In this document: one piece after another, positions 46,006-56,365 of the stretch | Layout of the letters: the number at the start of each line of letters is the position of its first letter | Numbering within the stretch: the stretch's first letter is position 1 | Source of the DNA: Variovorax sp. RA8 | GTDB taxonomy: Bacteria; Pseudomonadota; Gammaproteobacteria; Burkholderiales; Burkholderiaceae_C | Length of the DNA stretch: 64,000 nt | Assembly: GCF_901827175.1 (NCBI RefSeq) | Contig: NZ_LR594662.1 | Coordinates: 1,984,001-2,048,000, forward strand | Direction of reading: 5' to 3' | Made by a program: the position numbers and the translations under genes | The notes under the pieces: model-generated | Told to the model about the DNA's origin: nothing | The model's database searches: none | The model's input: the letters and a program-made list of their open reading frames with translations, nothing else

Positions 46006-47558
46006 GAGTGCACCGCATATTGCTCGGATTCTGGGCACTCCTGGCGCTGTGTTCGACCCAGATGGCGTGGGCGGACTCGCAGCGCCACGTCGCGCTGATC
46101 AGTGATCTGCATGTCGGTGCCGGCAAGCTTCCCAACGGCGCTGGCTGGAACGCCATCGAAGACTTTCGCTGGCAGCCTGAGTTCAACCTGTTTCTCGACG
46201 ACATCGCGAAGCGCGCAAAAGACAGTGTCGATCTCGTGCTGGTCGGTGATGTGTTCGAACTGTGGCAATCACCCACCATGACTTGCTCGACCGACATCAG
46301 CGCCCCCGGCTGCGTGGTCACCGACTGCCAGGAGTCGGACACCGAGCTCGGATGCAACGAGAGTGAGGCACTTGCGCGCCTGGGCCACATCGTTGCGCAG
46401 CACCCGGAGTTCATCGATGCTCTTCGGAAGTTCGCCGTGCGCGGAACAAACCGCGTGTACATCGTGCCTGGCAACCACGACGCTGCCTTGCTTTTCCCCA
46501 CGGTGCGCGCCTATCTTCAGGAGAAATTTTCCGGTGCGCGTGTCCAGGTCATCGAGCGTGGCTATTGGCTCTCGGAAGACGGGACGATCTATGCCGACCA
46601 CGGTCACCAGTTCGACGAGGTCAATGAATTCGCCGACTGGCCGAATCCGTTCGTTCAGAAAAACGGCGTGGCCTACCTTCGCAAGCCCTGGGGCGAGAAC
46701 ATGGTTCAGCAGTTCTACAACCAGTACGAGGGCATTTTCCCCATCGTCGACAACCTGAGCCGCGAGTGGGATGGCGTGGACTTTGCAATCGACGAAGCCG
46801 GACTTGGCAACACGACAGCCGCTGTCGGGCGGTTTGCCCGATTCTTCATCTTTCGGCAGTCGCTTCGACAGGCGGGCACCGCGCTCGGAGAGAAAAAGGA
46901 TGCCAAATGGGACTACGACAACGCTCGCAAGCAACCCCCCGACTTCTTCCTGGAAGTGTTCAAGAACAACGCGGGCTTGATGGCCAGGGCATCGGAGGCC
47001 CAGCGCACCGGCGCGCTGCAACTCGATCCAATGAAGTTCAGCAACGAAGAGCTCGATGCCATTTGCGCTGCAAAGGAGAGCGTGGCGGGCGCTACGCGTT
47101 GTCTGCTGCCAGGCTCCCAGAACCTTTCAGCGGCCGCGAGAGGCGCGTTGCTCAGCGATACGCAGCGCACGGCGGCGTACCTGAAGCGGATCTTTCAGAA
47201 GTTGGCGGCGGACAAGCAACCCGTTCCCCAGGCGTACGTGTATGCGCATACACACAGCCCAATGCCCCCCAAGGACCTGACGATCACCGACATGCCTTCG
47301 GGGTCTGTTCGCATCAAGTATGCAAACACCGGTGCATTTCAGCGCGTGGCGTCCAAGGCGCAGATCCAAAAGATCATCGATGCCAAGCTCGCGCCTTCCG
47401 TGATGCAGATCCAGCCCGAACAGCTGCCGCCTTGCTACAGCTTCATCTGGATCAAGCCCTACAGCGGGCCACCAGGACTGCAACTGCAGAGTTGGAAGCT
47501 GGAGACCAATGGCCAATGGTCTCCGTCCGAGCGGACGTGCTCGGCTGGCCCGGACTGA
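46002..47558 (+). CDS. Secreted calcineurin-like metallophosphoesterase
   Basis: 518 residues; ATG 46002 overlaps the preceding stop. Signal peptide ILLGFWALLALCSTQMAWA directs it to the periplasm. The dimetal site is complete: SDLHVG (D35, H37), GDVFELW (D83), GNHD (N158, H159), ADHGHQ (H200, H202) and AHTHSPMP near residue 415. The core resembles LpxH-type or generic phosphodiesterases but with a 200-residue insertion and six extra Cys in the segment CSTDISAPGCVVTDCQ...GCNE. Substrate unknown. Coupled to the CHAT protease gene; the pair may form one functional unit. Confidence 0.88.
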   Translation: MRVHRILLGFWALLALCSTQMAWADSQRHVALISDLHVGAGKLPNGAGWNAIEDFRWQPEFNLFLDDIAKRAKDSVDLVLVGDVFELWQSPTMTCSTDISAPGCVVTDCQESDTELGCNESEALARLGHIVAQHPEFIDALRKFAVRGTNRVYIVPGNHDAALLFPTVRAYLQEKFSGARVQVIERGYWLSEDGTIYADHGHQFDEVNEFADWPNPFVQKNGVAYLRKPWGENMVQQFYNQYEGIFPIVDNLSREWDGVDFAIDEAGLGNTTAAVGRFARFFIFRQSLRQAGTALGEKKDAKWDYDNARKQPPDFFLEVFKNNAGLMARASEAQRTGALQLDPMKFSNEELDAICAAKESVAGATRCLLPGSQNLSAAARGALLSDTQRTAAYLKRIFQKLAADKQPVPQAYVYAHTHSPMPPKDLTITDMPSGSVRIKYANTGAFQRVASKAQIQKIIDAKLAPSVMQIQPEQLPPCYSFIWIKPYSGPPGLQLQSWKLETNGQWSPSERTCSAGPD

Positions 47559-47576
47559 TCGGGTCAGGGTGCTTGG

Positions 47577-49301
<1,725 letters not shown>

Positions 49302-49320
49302 GGGTGTCGGTCTCTTTCTG

Positions 49321-50322
49321 TCAGTCGAGCTTGATGTTGGCGCTTCGGATGACCTCGCCCCAGCGCTCGCTGTCGCCCTTCACGATGGCCGCGAACTCGG
49401 GGCCGCTGACGCCCGAAGGCTCGTTGCCCTGGGCCTCGATGAGCTTGAGCATCTCGGGCATGCGCGCCACCTTGGCAAGCAGGGAAGCCACCTTGTTCGC
49501 GAGCGCCGGGTCCATCTGGCCCGGGCCGAAGATCGCTTGCCAGCCGACGATGTCGAGGCCCTTCACGCCCTGCTCGGCGATGGTGGGCAGGTCGGGCAAG
49601 ACCGGCACGCGCGCCGGCGTGGCAGCGCCGATGCCCTTGGCCTTGCCGGCCTTGATCAGTGCAACGGCGCTCGCGGTGCCGTCGAAGTACAGGTGTACAT
49701 CCCCCGCGACCAGGGCACGCGAGGCATCGGCCGTTCCCTTGTAGGGCACGTGGACCATCCGGGTACCGGTACGCATCTGCAGCAGTTCGCCGTTGAGGTG
49801 CGACGTGGAGCCCGCGGAGTACGAGGCGTAGTTCAGCTTGCCCGGGTTGGCGCGCGCATAGGCCACCAGTTCCTGCACGTTGTTGACTGGCGCGGCCGGG
49901 TTCGCGATCAGCACCGTCGCCGACTTCACCATCTGCGCCAGCGGCGTGAAGTCGCGCACCGGGTCGTAGGGCAGCTTCGCGTACAGGTGCGGGTTCTGCG
50001 TGTGGGTGATGACGATCGTGTAGAGCAGCGTGTGGCCGTCGGCCGGCGCGCGTGCCACTTCCTGCGCGCCGATGAAGGTGCCGGCGCCTGGCTTGTTGTC
50101 CACGATCACCGGATGCCCGCCGAGCTCGTCCCCCATCAGCTTGGCGATCACCCGCGCGGTCGTGTCCGAGCCGGAGCCGGCCGGGAAGGGAACGATGATG
50201 CGGATCGGCTTGCCGGCGATCGGCCAGGCAGGCTGGGCGACGGCCGGCAACGCGAGCGCGGCACCGGCGGCGAGCGCGCCTTGGAGCAGCAGGCGGCGCG
50301 AGGAAGAGGAAGTGGTTTTCAT
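49321..50322 (-). CDS. Bug-type receptor beside the deacylase
   Basis: 333 residues. The N terminus MKTTSSSSRRLLLQGALAAGAALALPAVAQ looks like a twin-arginine-like secretion signal. Bug motifs: KPIRIIVPFPAGSGSDTTARVIA, ADGHTLLYT, NYASYSAGSTSHLNGELLQ and VHVPYKG. Ligand probably an N-acylated amino acid or related acid, inferred from the deacylase gene 19 bp downstream. It is transcribed from the intergenic region carrying two LacI-type operators. Confidence 0.92.
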   Translation of the reverse strand: MKTTSSSSRRLLLQGALAAGAALALPAVAQPAWPIAGKPIRIIVPFPAGSGSDTTARVIAKLMGDELGGHPVIVDNKPGAGTFIGAQEVARAPADGHTLLYTIVITHTQNPHLYAKLPYDPVRDFTPLAQMVKSATVLIANPAAPVNNVQELVAYARANPGKLNYASYSAGSTSHLNGELLQMRTGTRMVHVPYKGTADASRALVAGDVHLYFDGTASAVALIKAGKAKGIGAATPARVPVLPDLPTIAEQGVKGLDIVGWQAIFGPGQMDPALANKVASLLAKVARMPEMLKLIEAQGNEPSGVSGPEFAAIVKGDSERWGEVIRSANIKLD

Positions 50323-50369
50323 GGGGTGTCTCCGGAGTGGGGCCTCAAAAAGCAGAGGCCCGACGCGCT

Positions 50370-50385
50370 ATGCAAGCGCTTGCAT
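50370..50385. promoter_or_regulatory. LacI-family operator 1 (perfect palindrome)
   Basis: ATGCAAGCGCTTGCAT is a perfect 16-bp palindrome with the central CG of LacI/PurR-type sites. It lies 48 bp upstream of the Bug start and 110 bp from the LacI gene start, in the right position to control the deacylase operon. Confidence 0.85.
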
Positions 50386-50473
50386 TGAGCTTACGATAGC
50401 AAGACTTGGAGTGTCTACTAGGGGATTTCCCTCGCCAGCAGCAGCAACTTGCGGCGAGCCGCATCCCGGTATC

Positions 50474-50487
50474 TGCAAACGCTTGCA
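50474..50487. promoter_or_regulatory. LacI-family operator 2
   Basis: TGCAAACGCTTGCA differs from the palindrome at 50370 at one position pair and lies just 7 bp before the LacI-type ATG. Probably an autoregulatory site; the 104-bp centre-to-centre distance (about ten helical turns) would allow looping. Confidence 0.8.
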
Positions 50488-50494
50488 AATTCGT

Positions 50495-51562
50495 ATGATC
50501 GCCATGTCCCCGCACGCCATGCCGAACTCGCCCCGCCCATCGCCCCGCACCTTCGGATCGAGCGCCCGCTCGGCCTCGCTGGCCGACGTGGCGGCGCTCG
50601 CGGGCGTGTCCACGGGCACCGTCTCCCGCGCGCTGTCGAAGCCCGAGATGATCAGCGAGGCCACCCGTGCCCGCGTGATGGCGGCGGCCGACCGGCTCGG
50701 CTACGTGGTGAATGGCGCGGCGCGCGCCCTTGCGATGCGGCGTACGAAGACGATCGGAGCGGTCGTGCCGCGCTTCGGCAGTTCTTCTTTCCCGGCCATG
50801 ATCCAGGCGCTGCAGGCCACGCTGGCAGAACAGGGCTACACGCTGCTGCTGTCCGCACCGGAGGGCCGCGGCGAGCAGGAGCTGGGCATCCTTCGGGCGA
50901 TGCTGGAGCGCGGCGTCGATGCGGTGGCGCTGCTGGGCACGGACCAGCCGCCGGCCATCCTGTCGATGCTGGCCGCCAATCGCACGCCCTTCGTGCAGAT
51001 GTGGGCGCCGCCCGGCTCGGGCAGCGATGCCGTGGGCTTCGACGAGCATGCGGCCGGTGCGCAGGTCGTGGCCCACCTGGCCGCGCTCGGGCACAAGCGC
51101 ATCGGCTTCGTCGGCGGCCACAGCCGCGACAGCGAGCGTGCCCGGCACCGCTTCGAGGGCGTGGCGCTGGCATTGGCGCGGCACGACATGGCGCTCGACG
51201 AGCGCGCCATCATCGAGACGGAGTACGGCTTTGCGGAAGGCTTCGCCGCCATGCGCGAGATCCTCGCGCGGCGCACGCCGGTCACGGCGATGGTCTTTGG
51301 CACCGACTACCTGGCGGCCGGCGCGCTGGCTGCGCTCGACCAGGGCGGCATCGCGGTGCCGCAAGCGCTTTCAGTCGCCAGCTTCAACGACAACGACTTC
51401 GCGGCCTACCTGCATCCGCCGCTGACCACCGTGCGCCTGCCCATCCGCGAGATCGGCGAGGCGGCGGGGCGGCTGCTGCTGGCGCGACTCGCCGGCGAGC
51501 ACTTCGAGCCGCCGGCATTGCAGGTCGAGTTGATCGTGCGGGCGAGTACGGGGCCGGCCTGA
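50495..51562 (+). CDS. LacI/GntR-type (GalR) transcriptional regulator
   Basis: 355 residues from ATG 50495 (an ATG at 50504 is also possible). The helix-turn-helix ASLADVAALAGVSTGTVSRALSKPEMISEATRARVMAAADRLGYVVN is typical, with hinge helix residues RALAMRRT. The effector domain resembles sugar-binding LacI proteins (GAVVPRFGSSSFPAMIQALQ, SVASFNDNDFAAYLHPPLTTVR). It probably represses the Bug-deacylase operon until an inducer binds. The gene is divergent from it and flanked by matching operators. Confidence 0.93.
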   Translation: MIAMSPHAMPNSPRPSPRTFGSSARSASLADVAALAGVSTGTVSRALSKPEMISEATRARVMAAADRLGYVVNGAARALAMRRTKTIGAVVPRFGSSSFPAMIQALQATLAEQGYTLLLSAPEGRGEQELGILRAMLERGVDAVALLGTDQPPAILSMLAANRTPFVQMWAPPGSGSDAVGFDEHAAGAQVVAHLAALGHKRIGFVGGHSRDSERARHRFEGVALALARHDMALDERAIIETEYGFAEGFAAMREILARRTPVTAMVFGTDYLAAGALAALDQGGIAVPQALSVASFNDNDFAAYLHPPLTTVRLPIREIGEAAGRLLLARLAGEHFEPPALQVELIVRASTGPA

Positions 51563-51633
51563 TCGCAGGGTGAGCCGATTTGTCCGGTGCCGACGCAAGC
51601 CTGCTCGTGCGACTTCCTCCAGCCAACCGACTT

Positions 51634-52455
51634 TCAGCGGGCGAGCGGAGCGCTGGCCATGACACTCTCTTCCTGCTGCGTCAACTCAGGCCCATCGAGT
51701 GTCACGCGCGAATGGTCGTGGCGGAACTTGTCGATGATCGGACGCAGTTCCTCCTTCACATGCTTGTCGCTGTAGCCGTTGAAGAGGTGGCCGAGCAAGC
51801 CGCGCCGCAGATCAGTAGTTCCCAGGAACCAGTCCGCAATCGGAAAGGTGAGGTTCATGTTGAACTTCATCATGACCCCCATGTTGTGGTGAGCCGCGTG
51901 GTGGCGGCGGATCGTATTGACGAAGGGCATGTTGCGCACGAACCAGTTGTCGTGAAGGTGGCAGCAGCAATGGAAGGTTTCGTACACGAGGTACTGGGCC
52001 ACCATGGTCAGCAACACGATGTAGCCCGCATTGGCGTTCAGTACCAGGGACGTGAGCCAGCCCAGCAGCGTTCCGGCCACCCCTAAGGTCGCCAGCACGC
52101 GCCACGGAAAGAACACGATGCGGAATTCACGCGTCGTATCGATTGTTGGCTCGAGGTCGGTGAAATACTGGTGGTGCTGGCGCGTGTGCCGCTCGTAGAT
52201 CGCGCGCAGCGCGAAGACGTCGATGCGGCGGTGCATCACGTACCGGTGAATGAACCACTCGGCGAAGTTGCCCGCGACAAAGACCGGCACAGCGAGGAGC
52301 CACTCCCAGCTCGCGGCTTGCATGTGCGTGAGGCAATACCAGATCGCGGCAATTCCGACCCCGTAGAGCACCGCGATGTGCAACAGACCGTTGTAGAGCG
52401 GGCTGACCTGGGAAATGTATTGCTCGCGGAACTGGCGCTGGCGTTCGGTCATCAT
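51634..52455 (-). CDS. Fatty acid hydroxylase/sterol desaturase superfamily membrane protein
   Basis: 273 residues from ATG 52453-52455; a GTG at 52473 would add six residues. A di-iron His set is present: HRYVMHR (after helix 2), HTRQHHQYF, HCCCHLHDNW and RRHHAAHHN. Helices include HIAVLYGVGIAAIWYCL, WLLAVPVFVAGNFAEW, VAGTLLGWLTSLVL and YIVLLTMVAQYLVY. Members hydroxylate fatty acids, carotenoids or sphingoid lipids at the membrane. Convergent with the LacI gene; no clear pathway partners adjacent. Confidence 0.9.
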   Translation of the reverse strand: MMTERQRQFREQYISQVSPLYNGLLHIAVLYGVGIAAIWYCLTHMQAASWEWLLAVPVFVAGNFAEWFIHRYVMHRRIDVFALRAIYERHTRQHHQYFTDLEPTIDTTREFRIVFFPWRVLATLGVAGTLLGWLTSLVLNANAGYIVLLTMVAQYLVYETFHCCCHLHDNWFVRNMPFVNTIRRHHAAHHNMGVMMKFNMNLTFPIADWFLGTTDLRRGLLGHLFNGYSDKHVKEELRPIIDKFRHDHSRVTLDGPELTQQEESVMASAPLAR

Positions 52456-53048
52456 GGTCCTGGATCCTTTCACGAGCCCAAGCGTATCGAGCCTCGAAGT
52501 CAGGCATCAGAAGCGTCGCACAGCTTTCGTCGAAGTTCGCGGATTAGTACTGAATCGGCGGCCTGGCCCCGGGCCCCGCACACGATCTTCGGCCGTGGGC
52601 TGCTGTGCTCCTTGCCGCACATAGCCCGAGCCGGCTTTGCCGGCAATACCTACCAATGTTGGTAGTTGACGCCTTCCGCGGCAGGCCGCTCAATACGCCG
52701 CGCCCAGGAGCCAGGACAAAGCACGAGGGCGACAAGAAGCACCAAATGATTAACACCTGTGCATCCATCTCTGCGCACCGAGGCTGGTTGGTCTCTCTGG
52801 CACTCGATTGAGCTGCGGAAGGTTAGGAAATTCTTCTTTTGCCGCGGGCCCACTGGTTGCGCTCGCCTTGCTTCTGCGGCAGAAGTCACGAAATCGAGCG
52901 CCTCCCCGTCGAATAATGCGGCGTCGTCGCCCAGCCCTCGCTGGCCGGTTCTCGCCGCGTCGAGGTTTGGGAACACAAGCAAGTTGGGATCTCGGGCGAG
53001 AGCGCAAAGAAGGAGCGGGCTCTTGGCAGCCCGTTCTCGTTTCTCAAG
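52456..53048. other. Intergenic stretch without a recognised gene
   Basis: About 590 bp. Plus and minus open frames are short, lack ribosome sites and encode low-complexity Arg/Ala/Pro strings, as expected from chance in high-GC DNA. Composition from 52670 to 52850 is nearer 55-60 percent GC than the flanks, which could mark a decayed gene or insertion scar, but no terminal repeats are visible. A hairpin AGCGGGCT-CTTGGC-AGCCCGTT near 53013-53036 may terminate the Bug gene transcript. Confidence 0.5.
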
Positions 53049-54026
53049 CTAGTCGGCGTACTCGCCCGCGTCCTTGATCACCTTCGACCACCGCGCCTTC
53101 TCGGTCTCCAGGAACTTCTTGTGGCCCGCCGGGTCCAGGCGCTCGTCATTCACCACCGTGAGTCCTAGCGCCTCTTCGCGCTTGACCAACTCTGGATCCT
53201 TCAAGGCGGCGCGCAACGCGGCGTTGAGCCTTGCAATCACGGCAGGCGGCGTGCCCTTCGGCGCGTACAGACCGTGCCAGACTTGGACGTTGAAGTCCTT
53301 CAGGCCGGCTTCCGAGAGCGTCGGCGCGTCCTTCAGGGCCGGGAGCGGTAGCCGCTGCAGGCTGGTGATGCCGTAGACCTTGACTTTCTTGCCTTCGATT
53401 TGCGGTACCGCGTTGACAACCTGCTCGCACATCACATCGACCTGTCCGCCGATCAGGTCGGTCATGGCTGGCGCCGTTCCCTTGTACGGCACTGGCGTCA
53501 TCGGGGTCTTCAGTGCACTCTGGAACATAAGGCCGCACAGGTGCGATGCGGAGCCCAGGCCCGCGTTGGCGAGGTTCACCTTGGTGCCGTTCGCGGTGAT
53601 CCACTGGCGCAGCTCCGCGAAGTTGTTCGCCGCCAGGCCCGGCTTGCCGATCAGGACCGACGGTGCTTCGTTGATCAGCCCCAGGGTCACGAAGTCCTCC
53701 GGCACCTTGTAGCTCAGCTTGCGGTAGAGCGCGGGAGCGGTCGCCATGCCTATGTGGCTCACCAGCAGCGTGTAGCCGTCGGGAGTCGCCCTGGCCACCT
53801 TGGCCGCCCCGATCGTGCCGCCGGCGCCGATCGTGTTGTCGACGACGACGGTCTGCCCGAGCGGCTTGCGAAGCGCTTCCGCCAGATCGCGAGCGATCTT
53901 GTCGGTGGGCCCGCCAGCCGCGAAGGGCACGACGATGGTGACTGGCTTATCTGGGAAGTCTGCCAGAGCCAGCATGGCGGAACCGGCCAAGGCCACGCCA
54001 GCGACGCAGCGCCAAAGATTGTTCAT
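53049..54026 (-). CDS. Bug-type receptor, probable tartrate uptake
   Basis: 325 residues, ATG with a GGAGAC site. Signal peptide VAGVALAGSAMLALA. Mature motifs: FPDKPVTIVVPFAAGGPTDKIARDLAE, TPDGYTLL, NLANAGLGSASHLCGLMFQ and TPVPYKG. It follows tarD by 30 bp on the same strand, so the expected ligand is D-tartrate (dicarboxylate), a typical Bug substrate class. No TctAB nearby. Confidence 0.91.
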   Translation of the reverse strand: MNNLWRCVAGVALAGSAMLALADFPDKPVTIVVPFAAGGPTDKIARDLAEALRKPLGQTVVVDNTIGAGGTIGAAKVARATPDGYTLLVSHIGMATAPALYRKLSYKVPEDFVTLGLINEAPSVLIGKPGLAANNFAELRQWITANGTKVNLANAGLGSASHLCGLMFQSALKTPMTPVPYKGTAPAMTDLIGGQVDVMCEQVVNAVPQIEGKKVKVYGITSLQRLPLPALKDAPTLSEAGLKDFNVQVWHGLYAPKGTPPAVIARLNAALRAALKDPELVKREEALGLTVVNDERLDPAGHKKFLETEKARWSKVIKDAGEYAD

Positions 54027-54056
54027 GTCTTGTCTCCGTTGTGGTTTGATGCTGCG

Positions 54057-55223
54057 TCAGGCCGACAGGGCCTGCATCTCGCGATACAGATCCGCCTTGC
54101 CCTCGAAGCCGATGCCGGGCAGATCGGGCAGCGTCACGTAGCTGCTCTCGACCTTCACGCCGTCCGGGAAACCGCCGAAGGGCTGGAACAGGTCTGGGTA
54201 CGACTCGTTGCCGCCCAGCCCGAGCCCGGCGGCAATGTTCAGCGACATCTGGTGGCCACCGTGCGGGATGCAACGGCTCGCCGACCAGCCATGCTCCTTG
54301 AGCATGTCCAGGGTGCGCAGGTACTCGACCAGGCCGTAGCTGAGCGCACAATCGAATTGCAGCCAGTCGCGGTCCGGGCGCATGCCGCCGTAGCGGATCA
54401 GGTTGCGGGCGTCCTGCATCGAGAACAGATCCTCGCCCGTGGCCATCGGGTTCTTGTAGAAGTTGCGCAGCGCGGCTTGCAGTTCGAAGTCCAGCGGGTC
54501 ACCCGGCTCTTCGTACCAGAAGAGGTCGTATTGCGAGAGCGCCTTGGCGTAGGCGATGGCCGTCTCCAGGTCGAAGCGCCCGTTGGCGTCGACGCAGAGC
54601 TTCTGGCCGTCTTGCAGGACCTCCATGATCGAGTCGATCCGACGCAGATCCTCGTCGAGCGAGGCGCCGCCGATCTTCTTCTTGACCACCGTGTAGCCGC
54701 GGTCGATGTAGCTGCGCATCTCGTCCTGCAGCTTCTTGTGATCCTGCCCGGGATAGTAGTAGCCGCCGGCAGCGTAGACGAAGATCTTGCGGTTCGGCTT
54801 GCCGTCGCCGTAGCGGTCGGCCAGCAACTGGAAGAGCGGCTTGCCTTCGATCTTGGCCACGGCATCCCAGACCGCCATGTCGATCGTTCCGATCGCCACC
54901 GAACGCTCGCCATGTCCACCCGGCTTTTCATTGGTGAACATCGTGTTCCAGATCTTGTGCGGGTCGAGGTTGTCGCCTGTGTCGTCCACGAGCGACGCCG
55001 GATCGGCCTCCAGGATGCGCGGAATAAAGCGCTCGCGCATCAGCTTGCCCTGGCCATAGCGACCGTTCGAATTGAACCCATAGCCGACCACCGGCTTGCC
55101 GTCGCGAATCACGTCGGTTATCACGGCGACCAGGCTCAAGGTCATCTTGCTAAAGTCGATGTAGGCGTTGCGGATCGGCGAGCTGATGGGGATGGTCTTC
55201 TCGCGGATTTCGACGATCTTCAC
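54057..55223 (-). CDS. tarD: D(-)-tartrate dehydratase (enolase superfamily)
   Basis: 388 residues, GTG start behind GGAGA. It dehydrates D-tartrate to oxaloacetate. Near-identical blocks to the characterised Bradyrhizobium TarD family: SSPIRNAYIDFSKMT, VVGYGFNSNGRYGQG, INEKPGGHGERSVA-like TNEKPGGHGERSVAIG, VFVYAAGGYYYPG and RPDRDWLQFDCALSYGL. Catalytic Lys pair in VVKKKIGG (about K181/K183), metal-binding VDANGRFD and acid residues WYEEPGDP, and the final His in IPHGGHQMS. Family members are about 389 residues. It heads the Bug pair and is divergent from a LysR. Confidence 0.94.
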   Translation of the reverse strand: MKIVEIREKTIPISSPIRNAYIDFSKMTLSLVAVITDVIRDGKPVVGYGFNSNGRYGQGKLMRERFIPRILEADPASLVDDTGDNLDPHKIWNTMFTNEKPGGHGERSVAIGTIDMAVWDAVAKIEGKPLFQLLADRYGDGKPNRKIFVYAAGGYYYPGQDHKKLQDEMRSYIDRGYTVVKKKIGGASLDEDLRRIDSIMEVLQDGQKLCVDANGRFDLETAIAYAKALSQYDLFWYEEPGDPLDFELQAALRNFYKNPMATGEDLFSMQDARNLIRYGGMRPDRDWLQFDCALSYGLVEYLRTLDMLKEHGWSASRCIPHGGHQMSLNIAAGLGLGGNESYPDLFQPFGGFPDGVKVESSYVTLPDLPGIGFEGKADLYREMQALSA

Positions 55224-55326
55224 GGTTGTCTCCAGGTGGGTTTGAATGGGGGACTGAATGGTCGGGCACGCAGGCTTTTTCGGCCAATGTTCAATTTCTC
55301 AACTTCTATGCGCTGGACGAACCGCA

Positions 55327-56223
55327 ATGAATCTGATCTGGCTGGATGACTTCCTGGCGCTGGCGGCCACGGGGAATTTCTCGCGCGCGGCAGATGATCG
55401 CCACAGCTCGCAACCTGCCTTCAGCCGGCGAATTCGAGCGCTGGAGGAATGGATCGGGGCCGACCTGTTCGACCGCAGTTCGCAGCCCGCCACGCTGACG
55501 GAAGTCGGCGAGTGGTTCGCCGGAGTGGCACAGGAACTGAACGCCAGGGTGGCGCGGCTGCCCGGCGATGCCAAGAAGATCGCTGAGGCAACCTCGGTCA
55601 CTTTGCGGATCGCGTCCACGCACGCTCTCTCCTTCACATTCCTGCCGCGGTGGTTGCGAAGCCTCGAATCGCACACAACGCTCGGCCCGGTGCAGCTGAT
55701 GTCCGACGTGCTCGAGCGTTGCGAAGCACTGATGTTGCAGAGCAAGGTTCAATTCGTTCTGAGCCACGCGCACAGCAAGGCGCAAGGCGCGCTTGATGCT
55801 GAGCCTTTCAGATCGGCTCTGATTGGCGAGGATGTGCTGGTCGCTGTGTCGGCGCCCAAAGAGGGAGGCGACGCGCGTCACCAACTGCGGACGGGCGCCG
55901 GTGCGGTTCCCGTGCTCCAGTACACGGAGGAATCGGGATTGGGACGCATCATGCGCGCTGTTCTGGGGCGCAGGCTGGAATCGCTGGGGGTTCAGGTCGT
56001 CTTCACCGCGCACCTCGCCTCGGTCCTGCGGACGATGGCGCTCGATGGCAGGGGCATCGCGTGGCTGCCGCAGACTCTTGTAGAGGACGACATTGGGCAG
56101 GGGAGCCTGGTCGCTGCGGCCAGTAGCGAGTGGGCCGTCCCGCTGGAAATCAGGCTCTACCGCGACAGCCAGCTTTTAGGGAAGGCTGCCAACGCCTTCT
56201 GGAATACAGCTGTCGATGGCTGA
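55327..56223 (+). CDS. LysR-family regulator, probable activator of tarD
   Basis: 298 residues from ATG 55327. Winged helix MNLIWLDDFLALAATGNFSRAADDRHSSQPAFSRRIRALEEWIG, an N-terminal type common in regulators of hydroxyacid catabolism (like TtdR/YeiE relatives). Effector domain: VTLRIASTHALSFTFLPRWLRSLE. Divergent from tarD over 103 bp, hence likely its tartrate-responsive activator. The intergenic region contains no palindrome I would defend. Confidence 0.9.
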   Translation: MNLIWLDDFLALAATGNFSRAADDRHSSQPAFSRRIRALEEWIGADLFDRSSQPATLTEVGEWFAGVAQELNARVARLPGDAKKIAEATSVTLRIASTHALSFTFLPRWLRSLESHTTLGPVQLMSDVLERCEALMLQSKVQFVLSHAHSKAQGALDAEPFRSALIGEDVLVAVSAPKEGGDARHQLRTGAGAVPVLQYTEESGLGRIMRAVLGRRLESLGVQVVFTAHLASVLRTMALDGRGIAWLPQTLVEDDIGQGSLVAAASSEWAVPLEIRLYRDSQLLGKAANAFWNTAVDG

Positions 56224-56365
56224 TTGCCCTTGATCGTCGTTTGCACTTCATCATGCGGCTATCGCCGCTTCGATCCGCATTGCGGTCGGGGCGACGATCG
56301 AGCGGTCCGTGGGAAATCCAGGCGTCCATAATGGGGAAAGCCCGCGAGGCGAAAAAGGGTACGAC

